A stretch of DNA of 64,000 bases from Peribacillus frigoritolerans (GCA_030562215.1 JAUPFL010000001.1:2034501-2098500); one strand, 5' to 3'; counted from the stretch's first letter, positions 1 through 10,201 are shown. Translations and numbers: made by a program. Notes: generated from the sequence alone by a model not told the origin.

Positions 1-5
1 AGATT

Positions 6-406
6 TTGAAAAAAGTCATCGTAATGCTAATGGGGATTTTTTTAATCATACAAGCAGGGTCCATTTCAGCACAGGCCCAAAAACCGATTACGAAAAATAC
101 GGAAAGATTGCTATTACAGTAGTGCAGGCAGATTATCCTGAAGTTGAGATTACCGACTACGAATATAAGGGCAGAAAAACTGTGGCGAAAAATCTCGTCG
201 AAGACGATTTCAGATTTTTGGTCGAGGATAAAGGTCAGGAGTTCAATGTCATCGTGACCGTACAACATGATTTGAAAAATGAAAAATTACTTAGTTTGAA
301 GGTCATGGAGCAAAAGGAAAGTGAGATCAGGACAAACGGAAATTCCAGGTATGCATCTTACCGAACATCTTCACCTCGAGAAGATGTTTTTTTCTTATTT
401 CTTTAA
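6..406 (+). CDS. Small secreted protein, DUF3889-like (frameshifted)
   Basis: A TTG start at 6 opens a signal peptide (LKKVIVMLMGIFLIIQ, then an SAQAQ cleavage-like site), but that frame stops at 120. The mature part continues in another frame from about 84 (DYEKYGKIAITVVQADYPE and onward), so one base is missing near the C3A5 run at 76-83. The short body, with YEKYG, a DY.Y.GRK stretch and a VTV.HDLKN.KLLSL strand pattern, resembles the DUF3889 family of small exported Bacillus proteins of unknown function. The frame also runs through a terminator, so a second indel near 312-320 probably hides the true stop at about 324. Family assignment is from memory; no function is implied. Confidence 0.55.
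365..393 (+). terminator. Rho-independent terminator
   Basis: Stem ACATCTTC (365-372) pairs with GAAGATGT (380-387) and is followed by a T run. It closes the secreted-protein gene and lies inside its apparent 3' coding end, which supports a hidden frameshift there. Confidence 0.75.
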
Positions 407-563
407 AGGTTGTCCGGAAAATGAGGGATATCGGCATGGGTGTTAAAGGAAAGTGATGCCAATACGGTCAGCTGCCATGAAGTTTTAATTGCATTTATGA
501 GCAGCTAACCAGTATAGTTAGTATCAGATTGAAACAATAAGCTTGATGGTAGGGATTTAGAAA

Positions 564-1444
564 ATGAGAAAGTTTAAGAAAGTTTATGTGGAAATTACGA
601 ATATATGTAATTTGAAGTGTAATTTTTGCCCAAGTTCCAGCTTGCAAAGGACCCTGAAATTCATGGATCCTGAAGGGTTTACGGATGTTATCAAGAAAAT
701 CAAACCACACACCGATCATATTTATTTTCATTTGATGGGTGAACCGTTTTTAAATAAAAATTTGGGTACATTCCTGGATATCAGTGCTGAAAATGACTTG
801 AAGGTTAATATTACAACGAACGGTACTTTGATTCAAAAGGTCAAAGACAAGCTGCTCTCCAAAAAAGCCCTTCGGCAGGTGAATATTTCACTTCATAGCT
901 TTGAGGCAAACGATACAAGCAATAGTCTTGACTCTTATGTCAGTAATATTGCCGATTTCATAAATGAAGCAAACGAAAAAGTGAAGTGATTTGTGCCATT
1001 CGTTTATGGAATATGGATACGGCTGAATTAAAAGCGAGTAATGGCCTGAACGATGATATTCTGAGCATGCTGGAGGAGAAGCTTTCATTGGACATTCGCT
1101 TAAGTGAAGCTCTTCAGCAAAAGAATAATATTAAGTTGAGGGACCGGGTTTATATAAACATGGCCGAAAAATTCGAGTGGCCGGAATTGGACCGTGACAT
1201 TATCGATGAAAATATTTTCTGCTATGCTCTTAGAGATCAGTTAGGTATCTTGGTGGATGGTACAGTCGTACCTTGTTGCTTGGATAGTGAAGGGAAAATA
1301 CCGCTTGGAAATATATTCGAAACATCACTTGAAGACATTTTAAATGGTGAACGGGCTAAAAATATGTATGATGGTTTCTCAAGAAGATGTGCAGTTGAAG
1401 AACTATGTAAACGGTGTGGCTACGCAAAGCGTCATAAAAAATAG
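564..1444 (+). CDS. Radical SAM/SPASM domain protein (frameshifted)
   Basis: The N-terminal half carries the radical SAM cluster motif CNLKCNFC (Cys 16, 20, 23), which binds the 4Fe-4S cluster that cleaves S-adenosylmethionine, followed by a GEPF strand and a TTNGT motif. The C-terminal half has a SPASM-like Cys set (VPCCLD, then RRCAVEELCKRCGYAK) that would hold an auxiliary cluster. The two halves are in different frames and join at about 980-990, where one A appears to be missing. The reconstructed protein is about 293 residues, normal for this class. No peptide substrate gene is visible nearby, so peptide modification is only one possibility. The start is ATG 564 and there is a terminator downstream at 1483. 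Confidence 0.85.
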
Positions 1445-1482
1445 ACGAAGGAAAATTACGGAGTTCATCTTCGTGGTTTCAG

Positions 1483-1528
1483 ACTGTAGACAAACTCGAT
1501 GAAAACTCAGTTTGCCTGCAGTTTTTTT
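1483..1528 (+). terminator. Terminator, also the edge of a dispersed repeat
   Basis: Arms 1483-1496 and 1509-1522 form a 14-bp stem with two G-T pairs, then T7. The left arm (CTGTAGACAAACT) resembles the edge of the repeat copy at 56470-56617 (reverse strand), so this hairpin may belong to the repeat unit. Confidence 0.7.
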
Positions 1529-1576
1529 ATTTGAAAAGTTCAATTTATTTCAGAGACTGCTCCCTTTCTTTGGTAG

Positions 1577-1703
1577 ACGTTGATTTCCTCTCCAGGCACT
1601 CGCTTTCCGCGGGCGGTCCGCCCTCGGCGTCTTTGCGCCTGTGGGGTCTCCCTTGGACGCGCTTTTCCCGCAGGAGTCTCGCAAATCTCTTCAATCCAAT
1701 GGG
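1577..1703 (+). repeat. GC-rich dispersed repeat, copy A
   Basis: A block far more GC-rich than its surroundings contains CCAGGCACTCGCTTTCCG, the palindrome GGGCGGTCCGCCC, a TGTGGGGTCTCCC stretch and CAGGAGTCTCGCA. The same ordered blocks recur at 45895-46012 (same strand, diverged), 56470-56617 (opposite strand) and, internally deleted, at 23888-23968. Short open frames across it on both strands are composition artefacts. It has no transposase and looks like a non-autonomous, MITE- or REP-like element. Confidence 0.8.
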
Positions 1704-1841
1704 ATTACAGTAAAAAACATCCTCTCTATTCGTACTCCGAACTCCATTTGTCGCCAAACTGAAACCACCGGGTCCATCTCTGTGTTTTTTGTGCTTGAGG
1801 ACATTGCCACCATCCTTTATTATTAAAAATTCAGAATATTA

Positions 1842-1870
1842 TTGTTTTATTAAAAGTCCCGTGATAAAAT
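1842..1870 (+). promoter_or_regulatory. SigA-type promoter of the rpiR/racemase region
   Basis: A -35 of TTGTTT (1842-1847) and a -10 of TAAAAT (1865-1870) are separated by exactly 17 bp, about 85 bp before the RpiR start. Confidence 0.55.
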
Positions 1871-1953
1871 ACTCTCTATTATTGATGAAGTTAGAACTTC
1901 ATATTGTCATATAAAAAGTTTTGGATTCATATCTTGCTTTAGAGGGGATGTTT

Positions 1954-2795
1954 ATGGATTTACAGCAAAAAGTTAAAGAAGTATTCCCTGGTTTATCAAC
2001 TGGTCAAAAAAAGGTAGCAAAATACTTGTTAGTGCATTCACATACATTTGCAGTCACTTCAGCTCAAAAGCTTGGAAAAGATATAGGGGTAAGCGAAACG
2101 ACAATCATCCGCTTTTGCTATTCATTGGGGTTAAGTGGATATGCAGAGCTTCAAAAACTTATTCGCAATCAGTTGATATACGAGAGCAGCAGTTTGAATG
2201 AATATCATTCTTCAAAACTTGAAGCCGCGAATCAGCCAAACTTCATGGCTCAAGTGATGGGGCAGGATATCATCAGCATCGAAAAGACAATGAAAAATTT
2301 ATCAAATGAAAGTTTCTCCAAAACAGTTGATAAATTGGCGGCAGCTGACAATATTTTGATATCCGGACATCGGTTATCATTTTCGGCAGCACATTGGTTA
2401 ACCTTTACGCTTAGGCTTGTTAGGGAAGAGGTTCATTTATATAAGCCTGATACAGATGATATTTTTTACTGTTGAGTAAAATGACTGAAAATTCCGTTTT
2501 TGTAGCCATTTCATTTCACCGCTATGTTAAAGAAACTGTGAAAATAACGGAGATGGCAAAAAAGGCGGGGGCATTTGTAATTGGTGTTACGGATTCCGAA
2601 CTGGCTCCAATTGCTGAATACACTGACATTTTATTGCCAATTTCAACGCCAAGGACTTCCACTATCGATACGGCACCAGTGTTATTTTCATTATTGAATA
2701 GTTTAGTAGCTGGTGTATCGATTAAAGATGAACAAGGTTTCAAAGAAAGAAAAGCTATATATGATGCGTTCAATCAAGACGATTACTTCTTTTGA
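1954..2795 (+). CDS. MurR/RpiR family regulator with SIS domain (frameshifted)
   Basis: The N-terminal HTH_6-type domain (roughly residues 1-75) shows the family pattern: LSTGQKKVAKYLL, then LGKDIGVSETTIIRFCYSLG. The SIS sugar-phosphate-binding domain follows and is cut at about 2470, resuming as MTENSVFVAISFHRY in the next frame; one base is missing. I chose ATG 1954 because AGAGGGG (1941-1947) sits six bases upstream. RpiR proteins sense phosphosugars or related ligands through SIS. Its position directly before the succinylamino-acid racemase genes suggests it controls them, though the effector is unknown. Confidence 0.88.
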
Positions 2796-2858
2796 GATGA
2801 AAATTCCATCAGTTTGGTGAACATGCCGATTAAACCGGGATATAAGGAGGAGACAGAA

Positions 2859-4013
2859 ATGGATATAACACAATCTATCGAAAAATTAAAGCCGCGTATA
2901 CTCGATATTTTTGACCATTTACACGCAAATCCTGAAACGAGTTGGAATGAGGTGAATACGACAGCTTTCATTTCAAATATTTTAACGGAGAATCAGTGTA
3001 CAGTGAAAACGTTCGAGGACTGTACAGGTGTAGTTGGGGAAATCGGAGATGGGGATTTCACGGTCGGGTTACGATCGGATATCGATGCACTTTGGCAGGA
3101 GGTGCATGGGACGTTTCAAGCCAATCACTCCTGTGGACATGATGGTCATATGACCTTGGCACTTGGGGTATTCCTGGCATTGAAGGAAATGGACTTTCGT
3201 CCAAGAGGCAAGCTGAAATTCATTTTTCAACCTGCTGAAGAAAAAGGTACGGGCGCCTTGAAGATGATTGAAGAAAAAGTATTGGATGATGTCGATTTCC
3301 TTTATGGAGTGCACTTAAGACCGGTTGAGGAAGTGAAGGATGGGCAAGCGGCGCCAGCCATTGTCCATGGAGCCGCCCAGTTCATTAAAGGTGAAATAGC
3401 GGGAACTGATGCACATGGAGCAAGACCGCATCAAGGTCAAAATGCCATCGAGATAGGGGCGGCATTCATCACTTTGTTAAATGGTATCCATCTCAATCCA
3501 TCCATCCCTTATTCCGTAAAAATGACGCAGTTTTTTGCTGGCGGCGAAAGTTCCAATATCATCCCGGGGAGAGCCACTTTTTCATTGGATTTACGGGCAC
3601 AGGATAATGCAGTGATGGAAGAGCTCACCAAAAAGGTGGAAAAGGTTGCAGAATCTTTGGCCATTGTCCACGGAGTCGAAGTGAAACTCGAACCGGGAAC
3701 CACGGTTGCTGCAGCAACCGTGAACGATCAAGCCCAGGAAATAATGTCTGAAGCGATAGCCGAGACACTCGGGGAAGAAAATTTGGTAGCGCCTGTCATT
3801 ACAACAGGAGGAGAGGATTTTCATTTTTATACGTTGAAAAGACCTGAACTTAAAGCGACGATGCTTGGATTGGGCTGTGATTTGGCACCAGGGCTCCATC
3901 ATCCGGACATGACATTCAACAAAGAAGCTTTGTTATCGGGAATTGAAATCCTGGCCAAAGCCATCATACTCACTTTCGAGAAGTATGGAGAGGAGGGACA
4001 ATTACATGACTGA
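2859..4013 (+). CDS. M20 family amidohydrolase, probable N-succinyl-L-amino-acid desuccinylase
   Basis: A metallo-aminoacylase of the M20D/AmhX-YxeP type. Visible metal-site motifs are GLRSDIDAL, SCGHDGHM, the QPAEEKGTGA catalytic-Glu segment and the late TTGGEDFHFY; a dimerisation-lid insert follows GTDAHGARPH. The start at ATG 2859 is set by AAGGAGGAG just upstream. The stop overlaps the next start by eight bases. With a GNAT enzyme and an NSAR-type racemase in the same operon, the natural reaction is probably hydrolysis of N-succinyl-L-amino acids to succinate plus the L-amino acid, as described for the Geobacillus kaustophilus succinylation/racemisation pathway. The exact acyl group is inferred from context. 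Confidence 0.85.
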   Translation: MDITQSIEKLKPRILDIFDHLHANPETSWNEVNTTAFISNILTENQCTVKTFEDCTGVVGEIGDGDFTVGLRSDIDALWQEVHGTFQANHSCGHDGHMTLALGVFLALKEMDFRPRGKLKFIFQPAEEKGTGALKMIEEKVLDDVDFLYGVHLRPVEEVKDGQAAPAIVHGAAQFIKGEIAGTDAHGARPHQGQNAIEIGAAFITLLNGIHLNPSIPYSVKMTQFFAGGESSNIIPGRATFSLDLRAQDNAVMEELTKKVEKVAESLAIVHGVEVKLEPGTTVAAATVNDQAQEIMSEAIAETLGEENLVAPVITTGGEDFHFYTLKRPELKATMLGLGCDLAPGLHHPDMTFNKEALLSGIEILAKAIILTFEKYGEEGQLHD

Positions 4014-4800
4014 TGAATTCATCATTAAATCTCTCTCAACACTAGAGGAATTACAAGAAGTGCAGCGACTGGAAGTCCTTGTATGGGGCATGGATTGCGT
4101 TCCCATCCATCAGACGATTACGGCAGTCAAAAACGGCGGGCTTGTTTTAGGCGGCTACATCAATGGCCGGTTAGTCGGGTTTCAATACAGTTTCCCGGGA
4201 TTCAAGGACGGAAGGGTATATCTATGTTCACATATGTTAGCCATCCATCCGGCCCATCAAAAGAAGGGCTACGGCAGATTACTTAAGCTTGCGCAAAAAG
4301 AAGAAGCACTCAAAAAAGGCTACGACTTGATAACTTGGACGTATGATCCATTGGAAAGTGTGAATGCAAACTTGAATATCGGTAAGCTAAAAGCTATTTG
4401 CTCTACATATATGGAAGATTGTTATGGGAATATGAATGATACCCTCAATGAAGGATTGTCCACTGATCGATTCATGGTGGAATGGAATATACGGCAGGAA
4501 GCAAAGGAAGAGACTCCGCTTCGAAATAAAGCCATACACATCGTAACGACAGGAATGACCGATCAAGGCTTTCCTTACATCAAGGATTATCATTTCGAAA
4601 CCAATGCCGAGGTGATCGCCATACCCATTCCGACGGATATTCAAAAAATCAAAAAAGCTGATCTCCGCCTTGCGATTGATTGGCGGTTAAAAACCGGTGA
4701 ATTATTCAAAGCTCTTTTTGCCAAAGGATATGTTGCAGCCGGGATCGAACGGGAACAAGGTGAAAACATTCAAAACTATTTATTAAAAAAACAAGAATAA
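4006..4800 (+). CDS. GNAT N-acyltransferase, probable succinyl-CoA:D-amino acid N-succinyltransferase
   Basis: A 264-residue protein whose N-terminal GNAT fold shows a central strand ([10 protein letters not shown]), the [18 protein letters not shown] acyl-CoA pyrophosphate loop (Q/R-x-x-G-x-G/A) and the [10 protein letters not shown] strand; the C-terminal half is an extension typical of this long GNAT group. ATG 4006, preceded by GAGGAGGG, overlaps the upstream gene by eight bases, indicating translational coupling. Between an M20 desuccinylase and an N-acylamino-acid racemase it fits the enzyme that succinylates D-amino acids before racemisation. The substrate is inferred from the operon, not from visible residues. 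Confidence 0.8.
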   Translation: MTDEFIIKSLSTLEELQEVQRLEVLVWGMDCVPIHQTITAVKNGGLVLGGYINGRLVGFQYSFPGFKDGRVYLCSHMLAIHPAHQKKGYGRLLKLAQKEEALKKGYDLITWTYDPLESVNANLNIGKLKAICSTYMEDCYGNMNDTLNEGLSTDRFMVEWNIRQEAKEETPLRNKAIHIVTTGMTDQGFPYIKDYHFETNAEVIAIPIPTDIQKIKKADLRLAIDWRLKTGELFKALFAKGYVAAGIEREQGENIQNYLLKKQE

Positions 4801-4813
4801 GAGGGGAATCGGG

Positions 4814-5926
4814 ATGAAAATAACGGAAGTGCGTTTACGTCATTTAAATATGGATTTGGTAGCTCCCTTTACAACTAGCTTTGGAACGTTTGTGGATAAG
4901 GAGTTCATTCTTGTGGAAGTGAAAAATGGAGAGGGGCTTTCAGGCTGGGCTGAATCTGTGGCATTTTCAGCACCTTGGTATAACGAAGAAACCATAAAAA
5001 CCAATTGGACCATGCTGGAGGATTTCCTGATTCCGCTTGTATTGGATAAAGAAATAGAGCATCCTCGTGATGTATCGGATATGTTCTCGCATATTCGTAA
5101 AAATAATATGGCAAAATCGGCAATCGAGGGAGCCATCTGGGATTTATACGCAAAAGAAAAGAATATCCCATTAAGTATGGCTTTAGGCGGGGAACTAGAA
5201 AAGATCGATGTTGGGATCAGTATCGGCATCCAAAAAACGGTACCTGAATTACTGGCGAAGATAGAAGCTGGATTGAAGGATGGGTATAAAAGAATCAAAA
5301 TGAAAATTCAACCAGGTTGGGATGTAGATGTAATCAGGGAAGTGCGAAATAGATATCCCGATATCCCGATCATGGCAGATGCAAACTCCGCTTACCGTCT
5401 GAAAGACATCGAATTACTGAAACAACTTGATCAATTTGATTTAATGATGATCGAGCAGCCATTGTCATCGGATGATATTGTCGATCATGCTACATTACAA
5501 GCGGAAATCAAAACACCGATTTGCTTGGATGAAAGTGTACATTCCGTCGAAGATGCAAGAAAAGCCCTTGAGTTGGGAAGCTGTAAAATCATTAATATTA
5601 AGATTGGCAGGGTTGGCGGTTTAACGGAAGCAATGAAAATACATGAATTATGTAAAGAAAGGAATGTACCGGTTTGGTGCGGAGGCATGTTGGAATCTGG
5701 TGTGGGGCGTGCCCATAATATCGCATTGACAACACTTGATAACTTCACGATGCCTGGTGATACGGCAGCATCTGCGAATTATTGGCATCAAGACATCATC
5801 CAACCAGAGGTTACAGTGAATGATGGGGTCATAACCGTTCCAAAAGCAGCAGGCATTGGCTATGAAGTCGATTACGCTGCGGTCGATGAATTCACTTCTT
5901 ATAGTAAAAGATATACAAATAAATAA
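4814..5926 (+). CDS. N-succinylamino-acid racemase / o-succinylbenzoate synthase family enzyme
   Basis: An enolase-superfamily enzyme of the MenC/NSAR branch, 370 residues, normal length. The barrel catalytic set is complete: K162-x-K164 (IKMKI), metal ligands D189 (ADAN), E214 (IEQP) and D239 (LDES), and the opposing base K263 (INIKIGR). This two-lysine arrangement lets the family racemise N-succinylamino acids as well as dehydrate SHCHC in menaquinone synthesis. No men genes surround it. Its partners are a GNAT acyltransferase and an M20 desuccinylase, so racemase is the likelier role: D-amino acid to N-succinyl-D, to N-succinyl-L, to L-amino acid. RBS GAGGGG precedes ATG 4814. Confidence 0.9.
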   Translation: MKITEVRLRHLNMDLVAPFTTSFGTFVDKEFILVEVKNGEGLSGWAESVAFSAPWYNEETIKTNWTMLEDFLIPLVLDKEIEHPRDVSDMFSHIRKNNMAKSAIEGAIWDLYAKEKNIPLSMALGGELEKIDVGISIGIQKTVPELLAKIEAGLKDGYKRIKMKIQPGWDVDVIREVRNRYPDIPIMADANSAYRLKDIELLKQLDQFDLMMIEQPLSSDDIVDHATLQAEIKTPICLDESVHSVEDARKALELGSCKIINIKIGRVGGLTEAMKIHELCKERNVPVWCGGMLESGVGRAHNIALTTLDNFTMPGDTAASANYWHQDIIQPEVTVNDGVITVPKAAGIGYEVDYAAVDEFTSYSKRYTNK

Positions 5927-5943
5927 GAGTTGGAATAAAAGAA

Positions 5944-5989
5944 CCTCCCAACTTCATGGGCATCGGCCAGTTAACTTGAAGCTGGGAGG
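5944..5989 (+). terminator. Hairpin after the racemase operon
   Basis: CCTCCCAACTTCA (5944-5956) pairs with TGAAGCTGGGAGG (5977-5989) apart from one mismatch. There is no T run, so it may be a pause or processing hairpin rather than a strict terminator. Confidence 0.5.
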
Positions 5990-6078
5990 CTATTAAGGAA
6001 CAGGATAATGATGAAAGGGAAGGTATTTCTTTTAATCTGAATTGTCAGAATAATCATATAATTAGGGTGGTATTTAAT

Positions 6079-7157
6079 ATGAAAAACAGTATGAATCTTG
6101 CAGGAGCATATATTGGAATCATCATTGGAGCAGGTTTCGCTTCAGGACAAGAAGTGTTACAGTTCTTCACGAGTTTTGGAATCTACAGTGTATTGGGAAT
6201 TGTTGTTGCTACAGCTTTATTCGCGTTTTTGGGAATGCAAGTTACCCAGTTGGGGAGCACTCTCCAAACACGTTCCCATAAAAGCATCATCGATCATATT
6301 TGCGGCCGCTTTATAGGCAGGTTGGTCGATATAATCATCACATTTTTCTTGTTTGGCGTTACAGTCATCATGATTGCCGGTTCCGGAACGATTTTTGAGG
6401 AACAATTCGGGATTCCAAGCATGGTCGGTGCAATCGTCATGACGGTGCTTACGATTGGTACGCTTTTACTTAATGTTAATAAAATAATGTCCATCATTAG
6501 TGCAGTCACACCGTTTTTATTCGTTATCATGATCATTATTTCAGGTTATTCATTTTTTACATCCGATCTAAGTTTCAATCAAATCATTTCATCTTCAAGT
6601 GAAGGAGAGGCTGCAACCGGAAATTGGTTGATGGGTTCATTACTTTATGTTTCATATAATATGACTGCCGGAATTGCCATGCTGGCCGTAATGGGGGGAC
6701 CTTCAAGAATAAGAAACAGGCTGGTATGGGAGGCATTCTGGGAGGTATCGGATTGGGGATCTTGTTATTCTTGATCAATTTGGGGATGATGTCCGACTTG
6801 AAGGGCATAGAAGGCTCAGGTATGCCTACCCTTCATTTAGCGAACCAGATTTCTCCATGGTTGGGATATATCCTATCAATCATCCTTTTAGGAATGATTT
6901 ATAATACCGCTGTCGGGATGCTGTATGCATTCACCGCCAGGTTGGTGCCTGCCGAAACGAAACCCTTTAAATTATCCGTGATCATGGTTGGGATCCTTGC
7001 TTTCCTTGCAAGTTTCGTTGGCTTTATTAAATTGGTTGGGACGGTATACCCAATAACAGGATACTTAGGTTTTGTCATCATTGCAGCGCTAATCATTTCC
7101 TGGATCCGTTCAAAAACGAAAAAAGAGGCAGTGAATCCGGAATTAGCGAAATTTTAA
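6079..7157 (+). CDS. YkvI-family integral membrane transporter (frameshifted)
   Basis: A hydrophobic protein of about 359 residues and roughly ten membrane segments that opens with NLAGAYIGIIIGAGFASGQE, a signature of the YkvI family, related to the amino-acid/polyamine/cation transporter fold. The frame breaks at about 6705-6725 (GGPSRIRN against AGMGGILGGIGLG); one base is gained or lost there. AGGGTGG seven bases upstream fixes ATG 6079. It follows the succinylamino-acid racemase operon by 150 bp, so uptake of the D-amino acid substrate is a reasonable but unproven role. Confidence 0.8.
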
Positions 7158-7201
7158 TATCAAAGGGATTGAGTGCAGAACTGCATGAAACATTTGGCCT
7201 G

Positions 7202-7228
7202 ACATCTTCTTCATGGAGGTGTTTTTTC
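7202..7228 (+). terminator. Rho-independent terminator
   Basis: An 8-bp stem with G-T pairs (7202-7209 with 7215-7222) and loop TTCAT, running into T6, downstream of the YkvI gene. Confidence 0.6.
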
Positions 7229-7318
7229 TGTTAGCGAGGACCTTTACTCATGATCACGGCATTTTTCCTCCTTTTTTTCATACATTAGTTTAAAGGCGGA
7301 AGACAAGGGGGATATCGG

Positions 7319-8733
7319 ATGAATGAAGCGGAGCAAAAGGCTCTGGAATATGCCATTAGTGAAATTACAGAAATAGCAACGGGGTTCGGGTTGGATTTTT
7401 ACCCGATGCGCTATGAAATTTGCCCTTCAGAAATCATTTATACATTTGGTGCCTATGGGATGCCGACCCGTTTTTCTCATTGGAGCTTTGGAAAGCAATT
7501 TCATAAAATGAAGCTGCAGTACGACTTTGGATTAAGTAAAATCTATGAACTGGTCATTAACTCTGATCCTTGTTACGCTTTTCTGCTGGACTCCAATTCA
7601 CTTGTGCAAAATAAATTGATTGTTGCCCACGTTTTGGCGCATTGTGATTTCTTTAAGAATAATATACGTTTCAATAATACCAAGAGAGATATGGTAGAAA
7701 GTATGTCGGCAACTGCAGAAAGAATCCGTGAATATGAAATCCTGCATGGCAAAAAGGAAGTGGAAACCTTCCTGGATGCACTTTTAGCCATTGAAGAACA
7801 TATCGATCCGTCGCTGATGAGACCGAAGCTTGCCTGGACGATGGAAGATGAGGAAGAAGAAGAGGAAATAAAACCGACAGCCACACAATACGATGATTTA
7901 TGGAACCTTGATAATAAGGATAAACCCAAGCAATCGAACATTAAAAAGAGAAAAAATTCCCGCCAAGGCCTGAAAAGGATATTATGCTTTTCATAGAACA
8001 GTACAGCAGGGATTTAACCGATTGGCAACGGGATATCATGACGATGATCAGGGAAGAGATGCTATATTTCTGGCCGCAGCTGGAAACGAAAATCATGAAC
8101 GAAGGCTGGGCATCCTACTGGCATCAGCGCATAATCCGTGAATTGGATCTATCCTCAGGGGAAGCCATTGAATTCGCAAAACTGAACGCAGGTGTCGTTC
8201 AGCCATCACGGACCAGCATCAATCCATATTATCTTGGATTGAAAGTGATTGAAGATATTGAAGAACGCTATGATAATCCGACCGAAGAAATGATCAGGAT
8301 GGGCGTCAAGCCCGGATCAGGCCGGGAAAAGATATTCGAAGTAAGGGAAATAGAATCGGATATTTCCTTTCTCCGTAATTATTTGACGAAAGATCTGGTC
8401 ATGCGGGAGGATATGTATTTATTTCAAAAACAGGGAAAGGATTATAAAATCGTCGATAAGGCATGGGAAAATGTTCGTGATCAACTCGTAAGTATGAGGG
8501 TTAACGGCGGTTTCCCCTATATCACGGTGAACGATGGGGACTTCATGCGCAATGGGGAACTTTATCTAAAACATTGGTATGAAGATATTGAACTGGATCT
8601 GAAATATCTCGAAAAAGTCATGCCATATATCCATCAGCTCTGGGGCCGCTCCGTTCATATGGAATCAGTCATAGAAGGTAAAGAAGTCCTGTTTTCCTAT
8701 GATGGAAAAGGCATTCACCGGAAATATTTATAA
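7319..8733 (+). CDS. spoVR: SpoVR family protein (frameshifted)
   Basis: The reconstructed 471-residue protein matches the length of Bacillus SpoVR, a cytoplasmic protein needed for proper spore cortex formation. Family features are [32 protein letters not shown], the [12 protein letters not shown] segment with histidines, and the C-terminal [13 protein letters not shown] and [15 protein letters not shown] stretches. The frame is broken near 7950-7960 in an A6 run; the second half reopens before ATG 7984, which is internal and not a real start. A strongly acidic linker (DEEEEEEI) lies just before the break. It is monocistronic, with a strong terminator at 8740. It is the best evidence that the host forms spores. 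Confidence 0.93.
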
Positions 8734-8739
8734 AGCTGA

Positions 8740-8770
8740 AAAAACTGCCGGTCACTCGGCAGTTTTCTTG
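8740..8770 (+). terminator. Rho-independent terminator of spoVR
   Basis: AAAACTGCCG (8741-8750) and CGGCAGTTTT (8757-8766) form a 10-bp stem that ends in TTTT, then CTTG. Confidence 0.85.
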
Positions 8771-8902
8771 TTTCAAGCTCTATTATTTGTAAAGTGTTAC
8801 TTTCAAATCCGGAATTATATTTGTAATTTGCAACTATTAATGTTATAAATCGACTAAAGAATATTGAAAAATATGTGGCAAACGAAAGGGGAAAGGTATG
8901 GT

Positions 8903-9387
8903 ATGATCATTCGTGAAGCGATTGAAACGGACTTGGACTCGGTCAAAGATATATACAATCAGGGGATTGAGGATAGAATTGCCACGTTGGAAACGGAAAC
9001 GAAGGACCAAGCCTACATGGAGGAATGGTTTGCCAAGCACATCGGGCGATATAAGCTGATTGTCGCCGAGCAAGATGGGGAAATCATTGGTTGGTCTTCC
9101 TTGAACCAATATAACAGCCGCAATGCTTATAAAGGGGTTGCCGATTTATCCGTATATATATCGAGAGATCATCGAGGAAAAGGGATTGGCGGTTTATTGC
9201 TGCAATCAATCGAAAAGCTCGCGAAAGAAAATGACTTCAATAAAATTGTGTTATTCACTTTTCCCTTTAACCAGATGGGTCAAGGTTTGTATAAAAAACG
9301 GGGTATCGCGAAGTGGGTGTGTTTAAGAACCAGGGAATGTTAGATGGGGAATTTGTCGATGTGATGGCTATGGAGAAATTACTGTAA
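8903..9387 (+). CDS. arsN1: GNAT acetyltransferase, ArsN1/PAT-like (frameshifted at the 3' end)
   Basis: About 161 residues. IIREAIETDLDSVKDIYNQG and IEDRIATLET match the phosphinothricin/arsinothricin acetyltransferase group; the acetyl-CoA loop is DHRGKGIGG. The YNQGIEDR.AT.ET signature plus the neighbouring ars genes point to the ArsN1 branch, which N-acetylates arsinothricin or phosphinothricin. Near 9295 the frame slips: the correct C-terminus reads GYREVGVFKNQGMLDGEF and stops at 9387. ATG 9903 is not used; ATG 8903 follows AAAGGGGAAAGG. It sits just upstream of a MarR regulator and a flavoprotein. Assignment to ArsN1 rather than general PAT rests on context. Confidence 0.75.
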
Positions 9388-9409
9388 ACAATAAGGGGGT
9401 AGGAGGAGT

Positions 9410-9607
9410 ATGACAGTGAACCATTCAAGTGTGTTGTCTGTTGAATATTTTGATGCCTATTTCAAACTGGTTTTAGCTTCTCGTGAACCTTTGGTGGAAA
9501 AGGCAAAAGAATTCATTGAAGCCAATTTTTTTAAAGGAGAAGCGGGCTATTATGGCGATCAAACTCACCGAAATTTCATGACGGCTTTTATCAAACTAAA
9601 AGGATAA
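9410..9607 (+). CDS. Small protein of unknown function
   Basis: A 65-residue open frame with a strong ribosome site (AGGAGG six bases before ATG 9410), immediately after the ArsN1-like gene. It is rich in aromatic and charged residues (EYFDAYFKLVLASREPLVEKAKEFI) with no membrane segment and no cysteine. I do not recognise the family. Given the indel rate here it could be the N-terminus of a longer gene, but no continuation is obvious in the 70 bp before the MarR gene. Confidence 0.5.
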   Translation: MTVNHSSVLSVEYFDAYFKLVLASREPLVEKAKEFIEANFFKGEAGYYGDQTHRNFMTAFIKLKG

Positions 9608-9679
9608 ATAAAAAAATAATTGAATTAAATAGTTGTAAAATGCAAATAATCAGCGTATAAATAAAGTGAGGTGACAGTA

Positions 9680-10134
9680 ATGGAAAATGAAAACCTTAGA
9701 GGTCTCTTCCAACTCTTAACTAGACGTTTTGGATTATTGAATAAAAATTGTTGCAGCGCTGATGGAATTGAGATATCCCTTGTTCAAAGCCATATCTTGT
9801 ATGAAATAAACCGACAAAACCACGCTTCGATCCAGCAAATTGCAGAAACCCTGGGAACGGATATCACGACGTTCAGTAGACAAATCAATCCCTGATAAAA
9901 TTGAATTTAGTCACTAAAACGCCTGATGCAGAAGATCGGAGAATTTCTATCCTTTCTCTGACCGATGAAGGCGTGAAAATTAATCAAACCATCGATCAGC
10001 AAATGAATGATTACTTGAATGAGGTCTTCAAGACGATGAATGAGTTTGAAAAGGAATCAGTCGTGCGTTCTCTGAAATTGCTTAATGATCGAATGCTGAA
10101 GTCATCCGTATGTTGTACTACTCCCTGGGGGTAG
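9680..10134 (+). CDS. MarR family regulator with paired cysteines (frameshifted)
   Basis: A winged-helix repressor of about 150 residues. The HTH (HASIQQIAETLGTDITTFSRQI) is cut at about 9890, then the wing continues one frame over (LVTKTPDAEDRRISILSLTDEG, the MarR wing signature). Cys pairs occur near the N-terminus (KNCCSADG) and at the C-terminus (SVCCTTPWG), which is unusual for MarR and suggests thiol or metalloid sensing. RBS GTGAGGTG precedes ATG 9680. It probably controls the flavoprotein starting 67 bp downstream. Regulation by arsenicals is inferred from the cysteines and the neighbours. Confidence 0.85.
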
Positions 10135-10201
10135 TATAATTTTTCGAGAATACTTGCAAATTACAACTTTTTGAGAAATGAAAATATAGGAGGGGAAAAT
10201 A

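Noticed and set aside
1531..1826. Overlapping short frames on both strands over the GC-rich block
   Set aside because: They arise from the dispersed repeat; no ribosome site, no family similarity, and the same frames are broken in the other copies.
1921..2795. Two separate genes: an HTH regulator and a SIS protein
   Set aside because: The two pieces overlap, have no ribosome site between them and together make one standard-length RpiR protein; a single missing base explains the split.
4814..5926. menC of menaquinone synthesis
   Set aside because: No men genes around it, and the M20 and GNAT partners indicate the N-succinylamino-acid pathway, although OSBS side activity is possible.
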